Of a DNA stretch of 64,000 bases, positions 7,887 to 16,798 are shown piece after piece. The translations under genes and the position numbers were made by a program. Positions within the stretch are counted from its first letter, which is position 1; the number at the start of each line of letters is the position of its first letter. This stretch comes from Candidatus Binatia bacterium (GTDB taxonomy: Bacteria; Desulfobacterota; Binatia; HRBIN30): the NCBI GenBank assembly GCA_023150935.1, contig JAKLJW010000026.1, positions 1-64,000 on the forward strand, given 5' to 3'. A model generated the notes under the pieces. It worked only from the letters and a program-made list of their open reading frames with translations. It ran no database searches and was not told where the DNA came from.

Positions 7887-8729
7887 ATGATCCTGCTCGC
7901 TGCCGTGCTGCTGCTTTCCTGGTCCACCGTCCTCCGATGCCACGAGGCCTTTGCCGAGGTCACACCGATCCCGAGTGCGGGCTGCGGCGCGACGACCGTG
8001 GCACACGGGCGCCCGCTGGATCGGACCATCTCCGTCGACGGCGTCGAGCGGCACTATCTGCTCGACGTCCCCGAAAGCGTGCGGGCCGGCAAGCCCGCAC
8101 CGGTGTTGTTCGATTTCCACGGTCTCGGACACAGCGGGGCCGGGGTCTGGCGGGTATCCGAGTTCAAGGACATAGCGGCGCGTGACGGATTCATCGCCGT
8201 GTATCCCGACGGCTTGCCCGTGCGGCTCATCGGCCGCAGCGGTGCAGGGTGGGAGATTTACAAGATCGCCGGCAACCGCGACGTGGACTTCGTCCGCGCC
8301 CTCCTCGACTATCTCGAACGCACGTATTGCGTCGACCGCGCCCGCATCTTCGCCACCGGCTTTTCGAACGGCGGCTTCCTGAGTCACGTGCTCGCGTGTG
8401 CGCTGCCGGATCGCGTCGCCGCTGTCGCTTCCGTCAGTGGGGGCCGGGTGACGGTGCCGTGCACGCCCGGGCGTGGCGTCCCGGTGCTCATCATTCACGG
8501 CCGACAGGATACCGTCGTTCCCGTGGAGCAGGCCCGGCAGGCCCGTGACTTCTGGATACGGCACGACGCCTGCCGCGAGAGCGCCAGCAACGGTTGCGAA
8601 TACCACCGCGAGTGTCGCGACGGGGCCGAAGTACGGTACTGCGAAGGCGACTTCGGCCACCGCTGGCCGCCCGCGGCCACGCAGCAGATCTGGGATTTCT
8701 TCCGCGCCCATCCCATGCCCGGGAAGTGA
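7887..8729 (+). CDS. Secreted polyhydroxybutyrate-depolymerase/feruloyl-esterase-like hydrolase (LpqC/COG3509 type)
   Basis: A 280-residue exported alpha/beta hydrolase. The first ~23 residues form a signal peptide (MILLAAVLLL...CHEAFA). The mature enzyme has the oxyanion region FDFHGLGHSG, the nucleophile Ser160 in GFSNGG, an acid Asp near residue 216 in HGRQDTVVP and the catalytic His in GDFGHRWP. Multiple cysteines (CRESASNGC, CRDG, RYCEG) suggest disulfides consistent with export. COG3509 members cleave esters of PHB, acetyl-xylan or ferulate; which one applies here cannot be told. It is convergent with the CDF transporter gene. Confidence 0.85.
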   Translation: MILLAAVLLLSWSTVLRCHEAFAEVTPIPSAGCGATTVAHGRPLDRTISVDGVERHYLLDVPESVRAGKPAPVLFDFHGLGHSGAGVWRVSEFKDIAARDGFIAVYPDGLPVRLIGRSGAGWEIYKIAGNRDVDFVRALLDYLERTYCVDRARIFATGFSNGGFLSHVLACALPDRVAAVASVSGGRVTVPCTPGRGVPVLIIHGRQDTVVPVEQARQARDFWIRHDACRESASNGCEYHRECRDGAEVRYCEGDFGHRWPPAATQQIWDFFRAHPMPGK

Positions 8730-8740
8730 CTCGGGCGAGT

Positions 8741-9787
8741 CTATCGGCCGGGCTGCGCGCTGTCGGGTTCGACGACTTCCTCGACGGTAAAGGGAACGCG
8801 CCGGCGAAAAGGTTCCGCGCGAATCGGGCAGTCGGACACCTCGCACACCGCGCACAGCGACCGCCGGCACGGATCGAGGTGAAACACGAACGAGCCTTCG
8901 ATGGCGCCGGCGGCAAGCAGCCGTCGCTCGAGCGCGTCGGCGGTGTCGTGCGCGCGATCCACCGTCCAGAACTCCGGCATGACCAGGTGCGCTTCGACGT
9001 AGCTGAACCGGCCCGAACGAATGGCGCGCACCTGATGGACGCGGATCACGCCGGGTTCGGGCGTGGCGTTGAGGATCGCGACCAGCCTGCCGAGTAAAGT
9101 CACGTCCTCGGCATCGAGAAGGCCGCCGGCGGCTTGACGCACGAGTTGCAAGCCGGTCCAACCGAGATTCGCGGCGACGACGACAGCCACGAGCGGGTCG
9201 AACCAGACGATGCCGGTCACCCGCACCAGCGACAGGCCGGCGATCACGCCGACCGTCGTCCAGAAGTCGGACAGGACGTGCCGGCCATCGGCCACCAGGG
9301 TCAGCGAGTTGTGGCGTTGCCCGGTGCGGACGAGGAAGGCTCCGAGCGCCAGATTCACTGTGCCGGCGGCGGCGACGATTGCCAGGCCGGCGTCGAGCTC
9401 GCGCACTTCCACGCCCTGCACCAGGGCCGAGACCGCCTGGTAGACGATCAGCAGAGCGGCAGAGGCGATGAGGCCGCCCTCGAAGGTTGCGGAGAAGAAC
9501 TCGATCTTGCCGTGCCCGTAGGGATGACCGCGGTCGGCCGGCGTCGCCGCGAGGTGCAGGCTGAAGACCGCGAAGCCGGCAGCGACGACGTTGACGATGC
9601 TTTCGAACGCATCCGACAAGATCGCCGTCGAACCGGTGAGCCGATAGGCGAAGAACTTGGCGCACAGGAGCACGGCGCTCACGGCGAGCGACGCCACGCC
9701 GGCCCGAAGCCGCACCCGCACGCCATCCGCCGGCGCTCCGGGTTCGTGTTCTATGTTCCGCGCGGCGCGGTCGGCACGGTCTTCCAA
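8741..9787 (-). CDS. Cation diffusion facilitator (CDF) family metal exporter with Cys-rich C-terminus
   Basis: A 348-residue CDF transporter exporting divalent metals (Zn, Fe, Co, Mn or Cd) in exchange for protons. Six membrane segments span ~25-215. The metal-site motifs are seen in TM2 (ILSDAFES) and TM5 (RHVLSDFWT, HxxxD type), together with GHPYGHGKIEFF in the loop after TM3. The C-terminal cytosolic ferredoxin-like domain is present. Unusually, it ends with a Cys cluster C307-x4-C312-x2-C315-x4-C320. The start is TTG 9787 after GGAGGAG, 8 bp downstream of the stop of the MBL-fold gene, so the two are co-transcribed. Confidence 0.9.
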   Translation of the reverse strand: MEDRADRAARNIEHEPGAPADGVRVRLRAGVASLAVSAVLLCAKFFAYRLTGSTAILSDAFESIVNVVAAGFAVFSLHLAATPADRGHPYGHGKIEFFSATFEGGLIASAALLIVYQAVSALVQGVEVRELDAGLAIVAAAGTVNLALGAFLVRTGQRHNSLTLVADGRHVLSDFWTTVGVIAGLSLVRVTGIVWFDPLVAVVVAANLGWTGLQLVRQAAGGLLDAEDVTLLGRLVAILNATPEPGVIRVHQVRAIRSGRFSYVEAHLVMPEFWTVDRAHDTADALERRLLAAGAIEGSFVFHLDPCRRSLCAVCEVSDCPIRAEPFRRRVPFTVEEVVEPDSAQPGR

Positions 9788-9794
9788 CGTTCCG

Positions 9795-11021
9795 CTACTC
9801 CTCCCCGAGGGCCCGCCTGGCGTCGGCCATCGCGGCGCGGAAGATGCCCTGCGCCATCAGGGACGTTTCCGCCAGCATGCGGCGCTCGTAGACATCACGC
9901 TTGAGCGTCTGGGCCGCGGCGTCGCCGACGGCGGCACGCGTCGCCCATTCGGCCACGTGCGCCGCCAGTGCCAGGTTGCCGGTTTCGAGCAGCATGCGGC
10001 CGCGTGCCACCAGGCGGTCGACGCCGCCGGCCAGCGCGGCGACCTCCGCCGCCTGCGCCGCCGCACTGGCCGGCAGCAACTCGGCGGCGTTGCCGTTCCA
10101 CCACCCGCCCCACAGACGCAGCAGGTTGCGCACGATGAACTTGGGATGGTCGTAGTTCGCCTGCAGGAACGGCCGCTGCGCCAGCTCGGGGTCCGGCTCG
10201 ACCGCCTGAACGATTTCCTCGGGTGTCTCCCCGGCGTTCATCCGCGCCAGCACCCGATCGATCAACACGCGCAGATAGCGGGCGGTCTCGGTGAGCACCG
10301 TGCGCACCGCGGCGCGGCCGTGCACGACGAGACCGTGACCGGGGAAGAGCCACTCGGCATCCAGTCCCGCCATGGCTTCCAGGGCCTCGGCCCATTCCAC
10401 CGGGTAGCGCTGCACCTTTTGCGGGTTACCGCAGTTCGGGGCCTGCCAGATGATCAGATCGCCGGTGAAGAGGTAGCCGCGGGCGGGCACCCAGACGTAG
10501 CAGGCGTCGTCGGTCTCGCCCCTGGCGGCAACATAGTGCACCTCGAGATCGCCGAGGCGTTGCGTCATGGCCTCGCGGAAGGTCACGCTCGGCCAGTGGA
10601 ACCGGCTCGGGAACATCGGTGCGGGCAGGCTGAACTGGCGCTGATTGATGCGCGCGTTCCAGCCGTGGGTAAGCGCGTAGCGGCGGAAGCGCGCCGGGCA
10701 GTTCTCCTGGGCCACGATCAGCGGACGTTCGCCGGCCGCCAGGTACGGACCGAGGCCGAAGGCGTGGTCGGCGTGGCCGTGGGTATAGACCGCGGTGTGC
10801 AGAGGCGCATCGCTCCAGGCGCGTACGGCGCGGTGCCAGGCGTCGGCTGTGTGCTCGAAACCCGGATCGACGAGCAGCAAGCCGGCCGGCGTACGCAGGG
10901 CGTAGGTGTTCACGAACGTGGCGGCCAACAGCACGTCCGGCGCCGCTTCGTGGGAATCGGCGAAGAACTTGACCGTCGCGTGCAGTGGGTCGGCGGTAAC
11001 CATCGGCGAAGACGTCGTCAT
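9795..11021 (-). CDS. MBL-fold hydrolase with alkylsulfatase dimerisation-like domain
   Basis: A 408-residue metallo-beta-lactamase-fold protein. The dinuclear metal motif THGHADHAFG (HxHxDH) is near residue 73, with further His/Asp ligands in the region holding FTGDLIIW and GHGLVVHG. The C-terminal ~130 residues (GGWWNGNAAELLPA, then ...LAETSLMAQGIFRAA) match the helical dimerisation domain of class III alkylsulfatases (SdsA1/BDS1 type). The SCP2-like third domain of those enzymes is missing and no signal peptide is seen. Likely activity is hydrolysis of a sulfate or related ester. ATG 11021 is tentative; ATG 11003 is an alternative. It forms an operon with the CDF transporter. Confidence 0.82.
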   Translation of the reverse strand: MTTSSPMVTADPLHATVKFFADSHEAAPDVLLAATFVNTYALRTPAGLLLVDPGFEHTADAWHRAVRAWSDAPLHTAVYTHGHADHAFGLGPYLAAGERPLIVAQENCPARFRRYALTHGWNARINQRQFSLPAPMFPSRFHWPSVTFREAMTQRLGDLEVHYVAARGETDDACYVWVPARGYLFTGDLIIWQAPNCGNPQKVQRYPVEWAEALEAMAGLDAEWLFPGHGLVVHGRAAVRTVLTETARYLRVLIDRVLARMNAGETPEEIVQAVEPDPELAQRPFLQANYDHPKFIVRNLLRLWGGWWNGNAAELLPASAAAQAAEVAALAGGVDRLVARGRMLLETGNLALAAHVAEWATRAAVGDAAAQTLKRDVYERRMLAETSLMAQGIFRAAMADARRALGEE

Positions 11022-11159
11022 GCTGGGAGGGTTACGCCATGAACGCGCGGCGGCGCAAGTTGCGTCGGAGGGCCGGCGGCGGGGGGACCGGCACTTGCGC
11101 CATGCGGACGTCGGCGTGCGGCGCTTACGGCGAGCCGACTTTCCTGCTATGCGGCGCGG

Positions 11160-11828
11160 GTGCCGGGACATGCGCTCAACGAGATCGAATCGAAGGCTCT
11201 GCTTGCCGGGGCCGGAATTCCCGTCATTCCGACCGTGCCGGCCCGCGCCGCCGCCGAGGCGGTTGCCGTGGCCGGTCGGCTCGGTTTTCCCGTTGCGTTG
11301 AAGGTGGTGTCGGCGGCGGTCGTGCACAAGTCCGAGGCCGGTGGAGTGCGTCTCGGGCTCGATTCGCCAGCTGCCGTCGAGGCCGCGTTCGCGGCCATCC
11401 TCGCCGCGGTTGGTGCGGCAAGGCCCGATGCAGCGATCGACGGCGTGTCGGTCCAGCCGATGGCGCCGGCCGGCGGGCTGGAACTGGTTGCCGGCGCGAA
11501 CGTCGACCCGCAGTTCGGTCCCGTGGTGATGTGCGGCCTTGGCGGCATATGGGTGGAAGCGCTTAACGACGTGAGTTTTCGGCTCGTGCCGCTGACGCCC
11601 CGCGATGCCCGGGAGATGTGGAACGAGCTGGCGGCGGCCGCCGTGCTGAAAGGGACGCGCGGCCGAGCGGCGGTGGCGATCGACGCTCTCGCCGACGTGT
11701 TGCTGAAGTTGTCGGCGCTGCTCGTTGCGCGGCCCGACATCCGCGAGATCGATCTCAATCCGCTGCTCGCTTACGCCGACCGTGTCGTTGCCGTCGATGC
11801 CCGAGTGTTGCTGGAGATGGCTCCGTGA
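11160..11828 (+). CDS. ADP-forming acyl-CoA synthetase, ATP-grasp (beta-type) subunit
   Basis: A 222-residue protein matching the ATP-grasp_5 half of ADP-forming acetate/acyl-CoA ligases. It has the N-terminal ESKALLAGAGIPV, the ATP-binding lysine in VALKVVSAAVVHKSEAGGV, and a Mg/phosphate region (GANVDPQFGPVVMCGLGG) ending with EIDLNPLL. Such enzymes convert acyl-CoA + ADP + Pi to acid + ATP or the reverse. The start is GTG 11160 because the family begins just before the ESK segment; there is no clear Shine-Dalgarno. It overlaps the CoA-binding partner gene by 4 bp (GTGA). The two correspond to one split Acd-type enzyme. Confidence 0.88.
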   Translation: MPGHALNEIESKALLAGAGIPVIPTVPARAAAEAVAVAGRLGFPVALKVVSAAVVHKSEAGGVRLGLDSPAAVEAAFAAILAAVGAARPDAAIDGVSVQPMAPAGGLELVAGANVDPQFGPVVMCGLGGIWVEALNDVSFRLVPLTPRDAREMWNELAAAAVLKGTRGRAAVAIDALADVLLKLSALLVARPDIREIDLNPLLAYADRVVAVDARVLLEMAP

Positions 11829-13264
11829 CGCTGCCGTTTCGTCTCTTCGATCGCGCCTTTCACCCGCGCGTCGTCGCCGTCGTCGGCGACAAGGCGATGA
11901 ACGGCTTCATGTGGTTGCGCGCGCTGCAGGGGTTCGCCGGAAGGCTCTATTCGGTGCAGATCGATCCGCACGAAATCGCGGCGATCGAGGCGCTCGGCGT
12001 ACCGAACGTCCGCACTCTCCGCGAGATTCCGCAACCGGTCGACTACGCGGTCGTCGCGGTGCCGCGGGCGGTGGTACCGCGCGTGCTCGCCGATTGCGTG
12101 CAGGTCGGCGTGCCGGCGGTGACGCTGTTCACGGCGGGGTTTTCCGAAGCGGGTGACGACGAGGGCGTTCGTCTCGAACGGGAAATCGTCGCGCTGGCAC
12201 AGCGCGAGGGCGTCCTCCTGATCGGTCCCAACTGCATGGGAGTGGCCAATCCGAGTCTCGGGCTGTGCAATTACCCCGGTCTGCCGTCGGGTGCGGCGGC
12301 GGCGGGGAAGGCGAGTTTCATCGGCCAGAGCGGCACGCACACCATCGCCTTCTGTCAGCGGGCGCCCGCTGACGGGCTGGGGGTCCGTACGGCGGTGAGT
12401 ATCGGCAACGGCGCCGTCGCCGACGCGACGGACTTCCTCGCGTACATGCGCGACGACCGCGAGACGGCGGTGATCGGCGCGTACATCGAGGGTGTTCGGG
12501 CGGGCCGGCGCTTTTTCGAGGAGTTGCGGGCGACCACCCCCCGCAAGCCGGTGGTTCTGTGGAAGGGCGGCGTCAGCGCCGCCGGGGCGCGCGCAATCTT
12601 CTCGCACACGGCCGCCCTGGCCACCCCGACGGCCGTATGGCGCGGTATGGTCCGGCAAGCGGGAGCCCTGGCCGTCGATTCGCTGGATGCCCTGATCGAC
12701 ACGGCGCGGGCGCTGGCGGCAGGCAAGGGCGCAACAGGCTGGCGCGCGGGTCTGGTGGCGATGACGGGCGGGCCGTCGGTGGCGATGACCGACGCCTTCG
12801 CCGCCGCGGGTTTGTCGGTTCCGCCGCTCGACGACACGTCTCGCAGCGTCCTCGCGGAGTTCTTCCAGAAGGTGGGGGGAAGCTTCGGCAATCCGCTCGA
12901 CGCCGGCAGTACCATCGTCATGGGGTTCCGGGCCGACAACCTGGAGCGCATCCTCGCGGTCCTCGACGCGGCGCCGGAAATAGATGTCGTGGCGCTCGAT
13001 CTCGGGGCGGGCCTGACCCTCGACATCTGGCGGGAGCATCCCGATCTGGCCGCGACCGTTATCGCAGTGCTGGCGGCGTTCGCGCAGCGTTCGCCGAAGC
13101 CGTTCGCCGTGGTCGTCGACGCCCCGCACCGTCCGGCCGAATCGGCGGCGCTGCGGCGCCAACTGCACGACCGCGGCGTACTCGGCTTCGCCACCGCGCG
13201 GCGCGCCGCCTGCGCCCTGCGTCAGGTGGTCGAGTACACGCACTTGCGCATGGCGATAAGCTAG
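11825..13264 (+). CDS. ADP-forming acyl-CoA synthetase, CoA-binding (alpha-type) subunit
   Basis: A 479-residue protein with the succinyl-CoA-synthetase alpha-like architecture. Residues ~1-130 are a CoA-binding Rossmann domain (VVAVVGDKAMNGF...PVDYAVVAVPR). Then comes the ligase domain with IGPNCMGVANP and SFIGQSGTHT, and a histidine-loop-like region IFSHTAALATP whose His would carry the phosphate in the reaction. A second flavodoxin-like ligase domain follows. The start is GTG 11825, coupled to the ATP-grasp gene by a 4-bp overlap. The substrate acid is unknown. The 3' end overlaps the convergent membrane-protein gene by 4 bp. Confidence 0.88.
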   Translation: MTLPFRLFDRAFHPRVVAVVGDKAMNGFMWLRALQGFAGRLYSVQIDPHEIAAIEALGVPNVRTLREIPQPVDYAVVAVPRAVVPRVLADCVQVGVPAVTLFTAGFSEAGDDEGVRLEREIVALAQREGVLLIGPNCMGVANPSLGLCNYPGLPSGAAAAGKASFIGQSGTHTIAFCQRAPADGLGVRTAVSIGNGAVADATDFLAYMRDDRETAVIGAYIEGVRAGRRFFEELRATTPRKPVVLWKGGVSAAGARAIFSHTAALATPTAVWRGMVRQAGALAVDSLDALIDTARALAAGKGATGWRAGLVAMTGGPSVAMTDAFAAAGLSVPPLDDTSRSVLAEFFQKVGGSFGNPLDAGSTIVMGFRADNLERILAVLDAAPEIDVVALDLGAGLTLDIWREHPDLAATVIAVLAAFAQRSPKPFAVVVDAPHRPAESAALRRQLHDRGVLGFATARRAACALRQVVEYTHLRMAIS

Positions 13265-13779
13265 CCGCGCAGGGGCGCCGTGCGCGGGAGATCGGGCGCC
13301 CGCGCCTGAACGCCGAGGGCAACCTCGAGCGTCATGGCAACGAAGGCCGCAAAATACACCTCGCGTTGCCCGATGAGCATAGAGGTCAGAAACAGTAACA
13401 GGACGAAGAACACCGTCGACGACACCGCGATCGATCGTGCGTCATCCGCGAATCCCCCGACCGCCAGCCGGTCGACGAGTTCGCGCATCATGGAGTAGAG
13501 GAACGGCATGTCCATGAGCGGCACGGCAAGGCCGCTGCGCTCCGCGACCCGCTCCGACCGCTGCGCGGCGACGGTGACGGCAACCCCGAGCACGATCCAG
13601 AGAAAGAACAGCGGTAGCGGAGGACCGATGAACGACAAACTCGCGAGGGCCAGAGTGCGGTCGAGCAACAGGGCCGTACTCACCGCGCCGAGCCGTACGA
13701 AGCCAACGATACGGCCGTTGCGGACCCGTTCCGCGGCGAGGGCCTGTGCGATCGGGTCCGGAACTGGCGCGGTCGTCAT
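13261..13779 (-). CDS. Four-to-five-TM membrane protein resembling the N-terminal domain of adenylate cyclases
   Basis: A 172-residue integral membrane protein with hydrophobic segments around residues 27-47, 52-72, 119-139 and 141-160. The pattern (a basic RVRNGRIVGFVRLGAV lead-in, then GLAVPLMDMPFLYSMM between TM pairs) resembles the membrane sensor half found N-terminal to bacterial class III nucleotide cyclases, but no cyclase domain follows; the frame stops at a TAG. It may be a truncated cyclase or a free-standing membrane domain. It starts 15 bp after the CopD-like gene, in the same operon. Confidence 0.65.
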   Translation of the reverse strand: MTTAPVPDPIAQALAAERVRNGRIVGFVRLGAVSTALLLDRTLALASLSFIGPPLPLFFLWIVLGVAVTVAAQRSERVAERSGLAVPLMDMPFLYSMMRELVDRLAVGGFADDARSIAVSSTVFFVLLLFLTSMLIGQREVYFAAFVAMTLEVALGVQARAPDLPRTAPLRG

Positions 13780-13794
13780 GCTCGGTTGCCGACC

Positions 13795-14301
13795 TTACCA
13801 GGGCCAGCCCCGGACTAGCGTGACCGCAACGAAGACGATCCACAGCGCCAGCAGAACGTTGGCGCGGCCGAGCCAGCTCGCCTGCCGGCGCAGCGACTGT
13901 GCCGCCGGGCTGTCCGGGGACTCCTGCACCGCGACGGTGGCGCGCGGTCCGACGACGAAATCGTGCCAGGCGCTCACCGCGAGGATCGCCGCGAAAAGCA
14001 GGAGTTTCCATACGACAGCCCGGCCGAAGGGCGACATCAGGAAGTCCGGGTCGCGCAGATCGCCGAGCCTCACGCCGCGTCCATAGAGCTGCCAGGTGCC
14101 GGTCACCAGCAGAATCCCGAAGGACACCCAGCCGACGGTGCGAAAACGCAGCCCCGCCGCGTGCAGAAAGGCGGCGGCTTGCGCTCGATCGCCGCGCCGC
14201 AGCAGCGGCACCACGACGAGGACGAGAAAGAGCATGCCACCCACCCACACCATCGCCGCGAGGATGTGCAGCCACACCGAGAGGATATAGGCAGTTTCCA
14301 T
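13795..14301 (-). CDS. CopD-like/DUF4149-like membrane protein
   Basis: A 168-residue membrane protein with four predicted transmembrane helices (~5-30, 54-74, 90-110, 143-163). The opening VWLHILAAMVWVGGMLFLVLVVVPLLRR, with a His in the first helix followed by W-x-GG, is the signature of the CopD/YncM-type copper-resistance membrane family and related putative haem/copper proteins. A second His is in helix 3 (SAWHDFVVG). Binding of copper or haem is family-level inference. It is followed 15 bp later by the cyclase-like membrane protein, suggesting one transcript. Confidence 0.75.
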   Translation of the reverse strand: METAYILSVWLHILAAMVWVGGMLFLVLVVVPLLRRGDRAQAAAFLHAAGLRFRTVGWVSFGILLVTGTWQLYGRGVRLGDLRDPDFLMSPFGRAVVWKLLLFAAILAVSAWHDFVVGPRATVAVQESPDSPAAQSLRRQASWLGRANVLLALWIVFVAVTLVRGWPW

Positions 14302-14628
14302 GACGCTCCGCTCCGCCGCCGGTAGCGCCGATTAGATACACGAAAGCGCCCCTGCTGGCGACGCCGAGCCGGCCTCTCCCCCGTAGTCGTACACGTACAC
14401 GGCAACTCACCCGTAGACGTCAAACCGCTCGTGGTCCAACTTCATCGCTGCGTGCCATCGGTCCGTGTACGAGTACGCGTACGGAATGGAAGCTGGACTG
14501 GCGCTACGCGGCGAAGGCGGTAGCGGCCGGGTACGGACCGAACTGATCGACGCTAGGGCAGCGCGGGCGGGGTGAGGTCCACGGGCGGCGGGGTCGGACG
14601 GCGGCGGCTTCGCGACCGACGGCGGATC
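14302..14628. other. Intergenic region with an imperfect inverted repeat
   Basis: No gene is recognised here. Two 22-bp arms at 14381-14402 and 14463-14484 are inverted copies matching at 19 of 22 positions. They are built from alternating CGTAC/GTACACG-type sequence, the type of short dispersed repeat common in GC-rich genomes. The region could fold into a long-looped hairpin upstream of the CopD-like operon. Confidence 0.45.
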
Positions 14629-14817
14629 TCACCAGCAACGGGTCGTGCAGTGACCCACCGTCCACAGGGGGCAGGTCTCTCCGCAGCGTAGCCGCCCCTC
14701 GCTCAGCAGGCGCAGATAGGCGGCCCGCGCCCGCCGGTAGCGCGGATCGTCCTCCTCCCGCGGCGGGCTGCCAACCCGGCGCGGCGAGCGTTGTTCCTCG
14801 GGAGCGTCCAAAGGCAT
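14629..14817 (-). CDS. Possible small Cys-rich protein, 62 aa
   Basis: This is an open frame of 62 codons whose C-terminal 25 residues hold four cysteines in the pattern C-x3-C-x6-C-x3-C (GETCPLWTVGHCTTRCW). The segment DDPRYRRARAAYLRLLSEGRL looks like a genuine amphipathic helix. There is no clear ribosome-binding site and no homologue is recognised. It is divergent from the sensor kinase gene. I list it because the Cys spacing is regular; it could equally be a chance frame. Confidence 0.3.
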   Translation of the reverse strand: MPLDAPEEQRSPRRVGSPPREEDDPRYRRARAAYLRLLSEGRLRCGETCPLWTVGHCTTRCW

Positions 14818-14999
14818 TGCCTGTTTTTCATTGTATCCGCCTGGCCCGCGGCGTGGTCAAGCGGTTTCCCCATGCGTGGAAAGCTGCTAACGGCAAGCCG
14901 CATCGGCGGCACGATCGCGCACCCAGGTATTCGCGGCTGGCGGCACGCATCGTAACCGGAGGGAGAACGGCCACGAGCAGCGCCGGCAAAAGAAGATCG

Positions 15000-16796
15000 A
15001 TGTTCCGAGGCTTTTTGGGGCTGTTCGTCACCCTGCGTGGTCGCCTGATCCTGCTGGTCTGCTTTGCAACGGTGCCGGCGCTGCTGGCCATATTCTACGT
15101 CGCTGCCAACGAACGCGAATCGGCGATGCTGCGCATGGAGACCGAGGCCCGCCAGCTCGGTGTGCTGGCGTCGCGCGAACACTCGCACCAGTTGCTCGGC
15201 GCGAAAGACCTGCTGCACCGCCTCGGCTCGCCGCTGGCGTGCGGCGCCGTCGGCGCGGCGGAGTCGCCGTGTCCCGAGTACCTGCCGGCACTGCTCGACA
15301 GCCTGCCGCAATTCGCAAACATCGGCGTCCTCGACGTGCGCGGCCGCCTCGTCTGCAGCGCGGTCGGCTTCCAGCCGCCGCTGAACATGGCCGACAATCC
15401 CGTTTTTGCGCGGGCCCTGTCCTCGAACGAGGCCGAGGTGGGCTCGTATACGATCGGTCCGATCGTCCGCCGCCCGGTGCTGCACGTCGCCTACGCAATT
15501 CGCGATGCCTCGCAGCTCCCGTGCTGGGTGGCTTTCGTCGCCCTCGATCTGGGTTGGCTGGACAAGCTGGCGCACCAGGCCAAGCTGCCGCCCGACTACG
15601 CCCTGTTGATCACCGACCGCGAGGCCCGTGTTCTGGCGCAGTCGGGCGACACCGCGGCGGCCCCGGCACCCGGCGGCGCGCCGAGCATCGCCGGACTCGA
15701 TCGGGTGCTGCACCGGACCGGCGGTCTGGTCCTCGACGTCGGCAAGCCACGCACCCGGCGTTTCTTCGTCGCCACTCCGATGGGGGGCATGAACGGCCTG
15801 TTCGCCGTCGTCGGCTTGCCGTACGAACAGGTACAGAGCGAGGCGGCCCGCGTGTTCTACCGAACCATGATCGGCCTCGTAGTCCTGACCGTGTTCACGA
15901 TCGCCGTGGCAATTCTCGCCACCGAGGTTTCGGTTCTGCGCGTGGTCCACAGCCTTTCGAACACCGCCCGCCGCTTCGGAGCGGGCGACCTGTCGGTGCG
16001 GACGCCGCTCCCCGAAAGTCACGGCGAGTTGCGCGACCTGGCCAGCTCGTTCAACGTCATGGCGGACGCGCTTGCGGCCCGCCACTGGGAGGCGATGGCA
16101 ACTCAGGAAAGGCTGCGGGCGCTGTCGCACCGGCTCCAGGTCGCGCGAGACTCGGAGGCCGAGCGCATCGCCCGCGAACTGCACGACGAGCTCGGACAGG
16201 TGCTGACCAGTCTGACTATCGACCTGACGCGCCTGCAGCGGGTCTGCGTTACCGGGGCTCGCGACGACTGCAATCGCGCGCTGCGCGAATCGGTCGACGC
16301 GATGATCGGGCACATCCAGGGTGCCATCGAGTTCGTCCGCCGCATTGCCACCGAGCTGCGGCCCGCCGCACTGGATCGGCTGGGTATCGCCGCGGCCGTA
16401 CAGGGGCTGGCCAACGAGTTTGAAGCCAAGTCCGGCCTCGCCGTGATTTCCGACGTCCGCGACGCCGGCGACCCGTGCGATAATCTGGTTGCGACCACGT
16501 TGTATCGTATCGCCCAGGAGGCTCTTACGAACGTCCTGCGGCACGCTAATGCTACCGAGGTGCGCATCGATCTGGTGGGAACCGAAGACGGGCTGACCCT
16601 TTGTGTCCAGGATAACGGAATCGGCATGGACGACGCGTCGAGCGATAGTAAACACGCGCTCGGGTTGTTGGGCATGAAGGAGCGCGCACATCTGGCCGGC
16701 GGCTCGTGCAAGATCTCGAGTGCGCCGGGCGTTGGGACCACGGTGGAGGTGCGTCTGCCGCGGCGTGCTCCCGACGCGGTCGAGGACGGAGACTGA
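15000..16796 (+). CDS. Membrane sensor histidine kinase (dCACHE-HAMP-HisKA_3)
   Basis: A 598-residue NarX/UhpB-class kinase. TM1 is at ~12-32. An extracytoplasmic double-CACHE-like domain (~35-275) contains LPALLDSLPQFANIGVLDVRGRLVCSAV. TM2 is at ~288-308 and a HAMP domain follows. The phospho-acceptor His395 lies in ERIARELHDELGQVLTSL (HisKA_3 type), and the ATPase domain has the N-box around Asn511 (TNVLRHAN) and DNGIGM. ATG 15000 has only a weak AGAAG site, and no alternative start lies nearby. It is followed 2 bp later by its response regulator. The CACHE domain implies sensing of an extracellular small molecule. Confidence 0.93.
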   Translation: MFRGFLGLFVTLRGRLILLVCFATVPALLAIFYVAANERESAMLRMETEARQLGVLASREHSHQLLGAKDLLHRLGSPLACGAVGAAESPCPEYLPALLDSLPQFANIGVLDVRGRLVCSAVGFQPPLNMADNPVFARALSSNEAEVGSYTIGPIVRRPVLHVAYAIRDASQLPCWVAFVALDLGWLDKLAHQAKLPPDYALLITDREARVLAQSGDTAAAPAPGGAPSIAGLDRVLHRTGGLVLDVGKPRTRRFFVATPMGGMNGLFAVVGLPYEQVQSEAARVFYRTMIGLVVLTVFTIAVAILATEVSVLRVVHSLSNTARRFGAGDLSVRTPLPESHGELRDLASSFNVMADALAARHWEAMATQERLRALSHRLQVARDSEAERIARELHDELGQVLTSLTIDLTRLQRVCVTGARDDCNRALRESVDAMIGHIQGAIEFVRRIATELRPAALDRLGIAAAVQGLANEFEAKSGLAVISDVRDAGDPCDNLVATTLYRIAQEALTNVLRHANATEVRIDLVGTEDGLTLCVQDNGIGMDDASSDSKHALGLLGMKERAHLAGGSCKISSAPGVGTTVEVRLPRRAPDAVEDGD

Positions 16797-16798
16797 CC

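Noticed and set aside
14703..16691. 662-codon minus-strand frame opposite the sensor kinase
   Set aside because: The plus-strand frame has a full set of kinase motifs and a coupled regulator. The antisense frame is rich in Arg, Gln and His with no domain, as expected for a shadow in GC-rich DNA.
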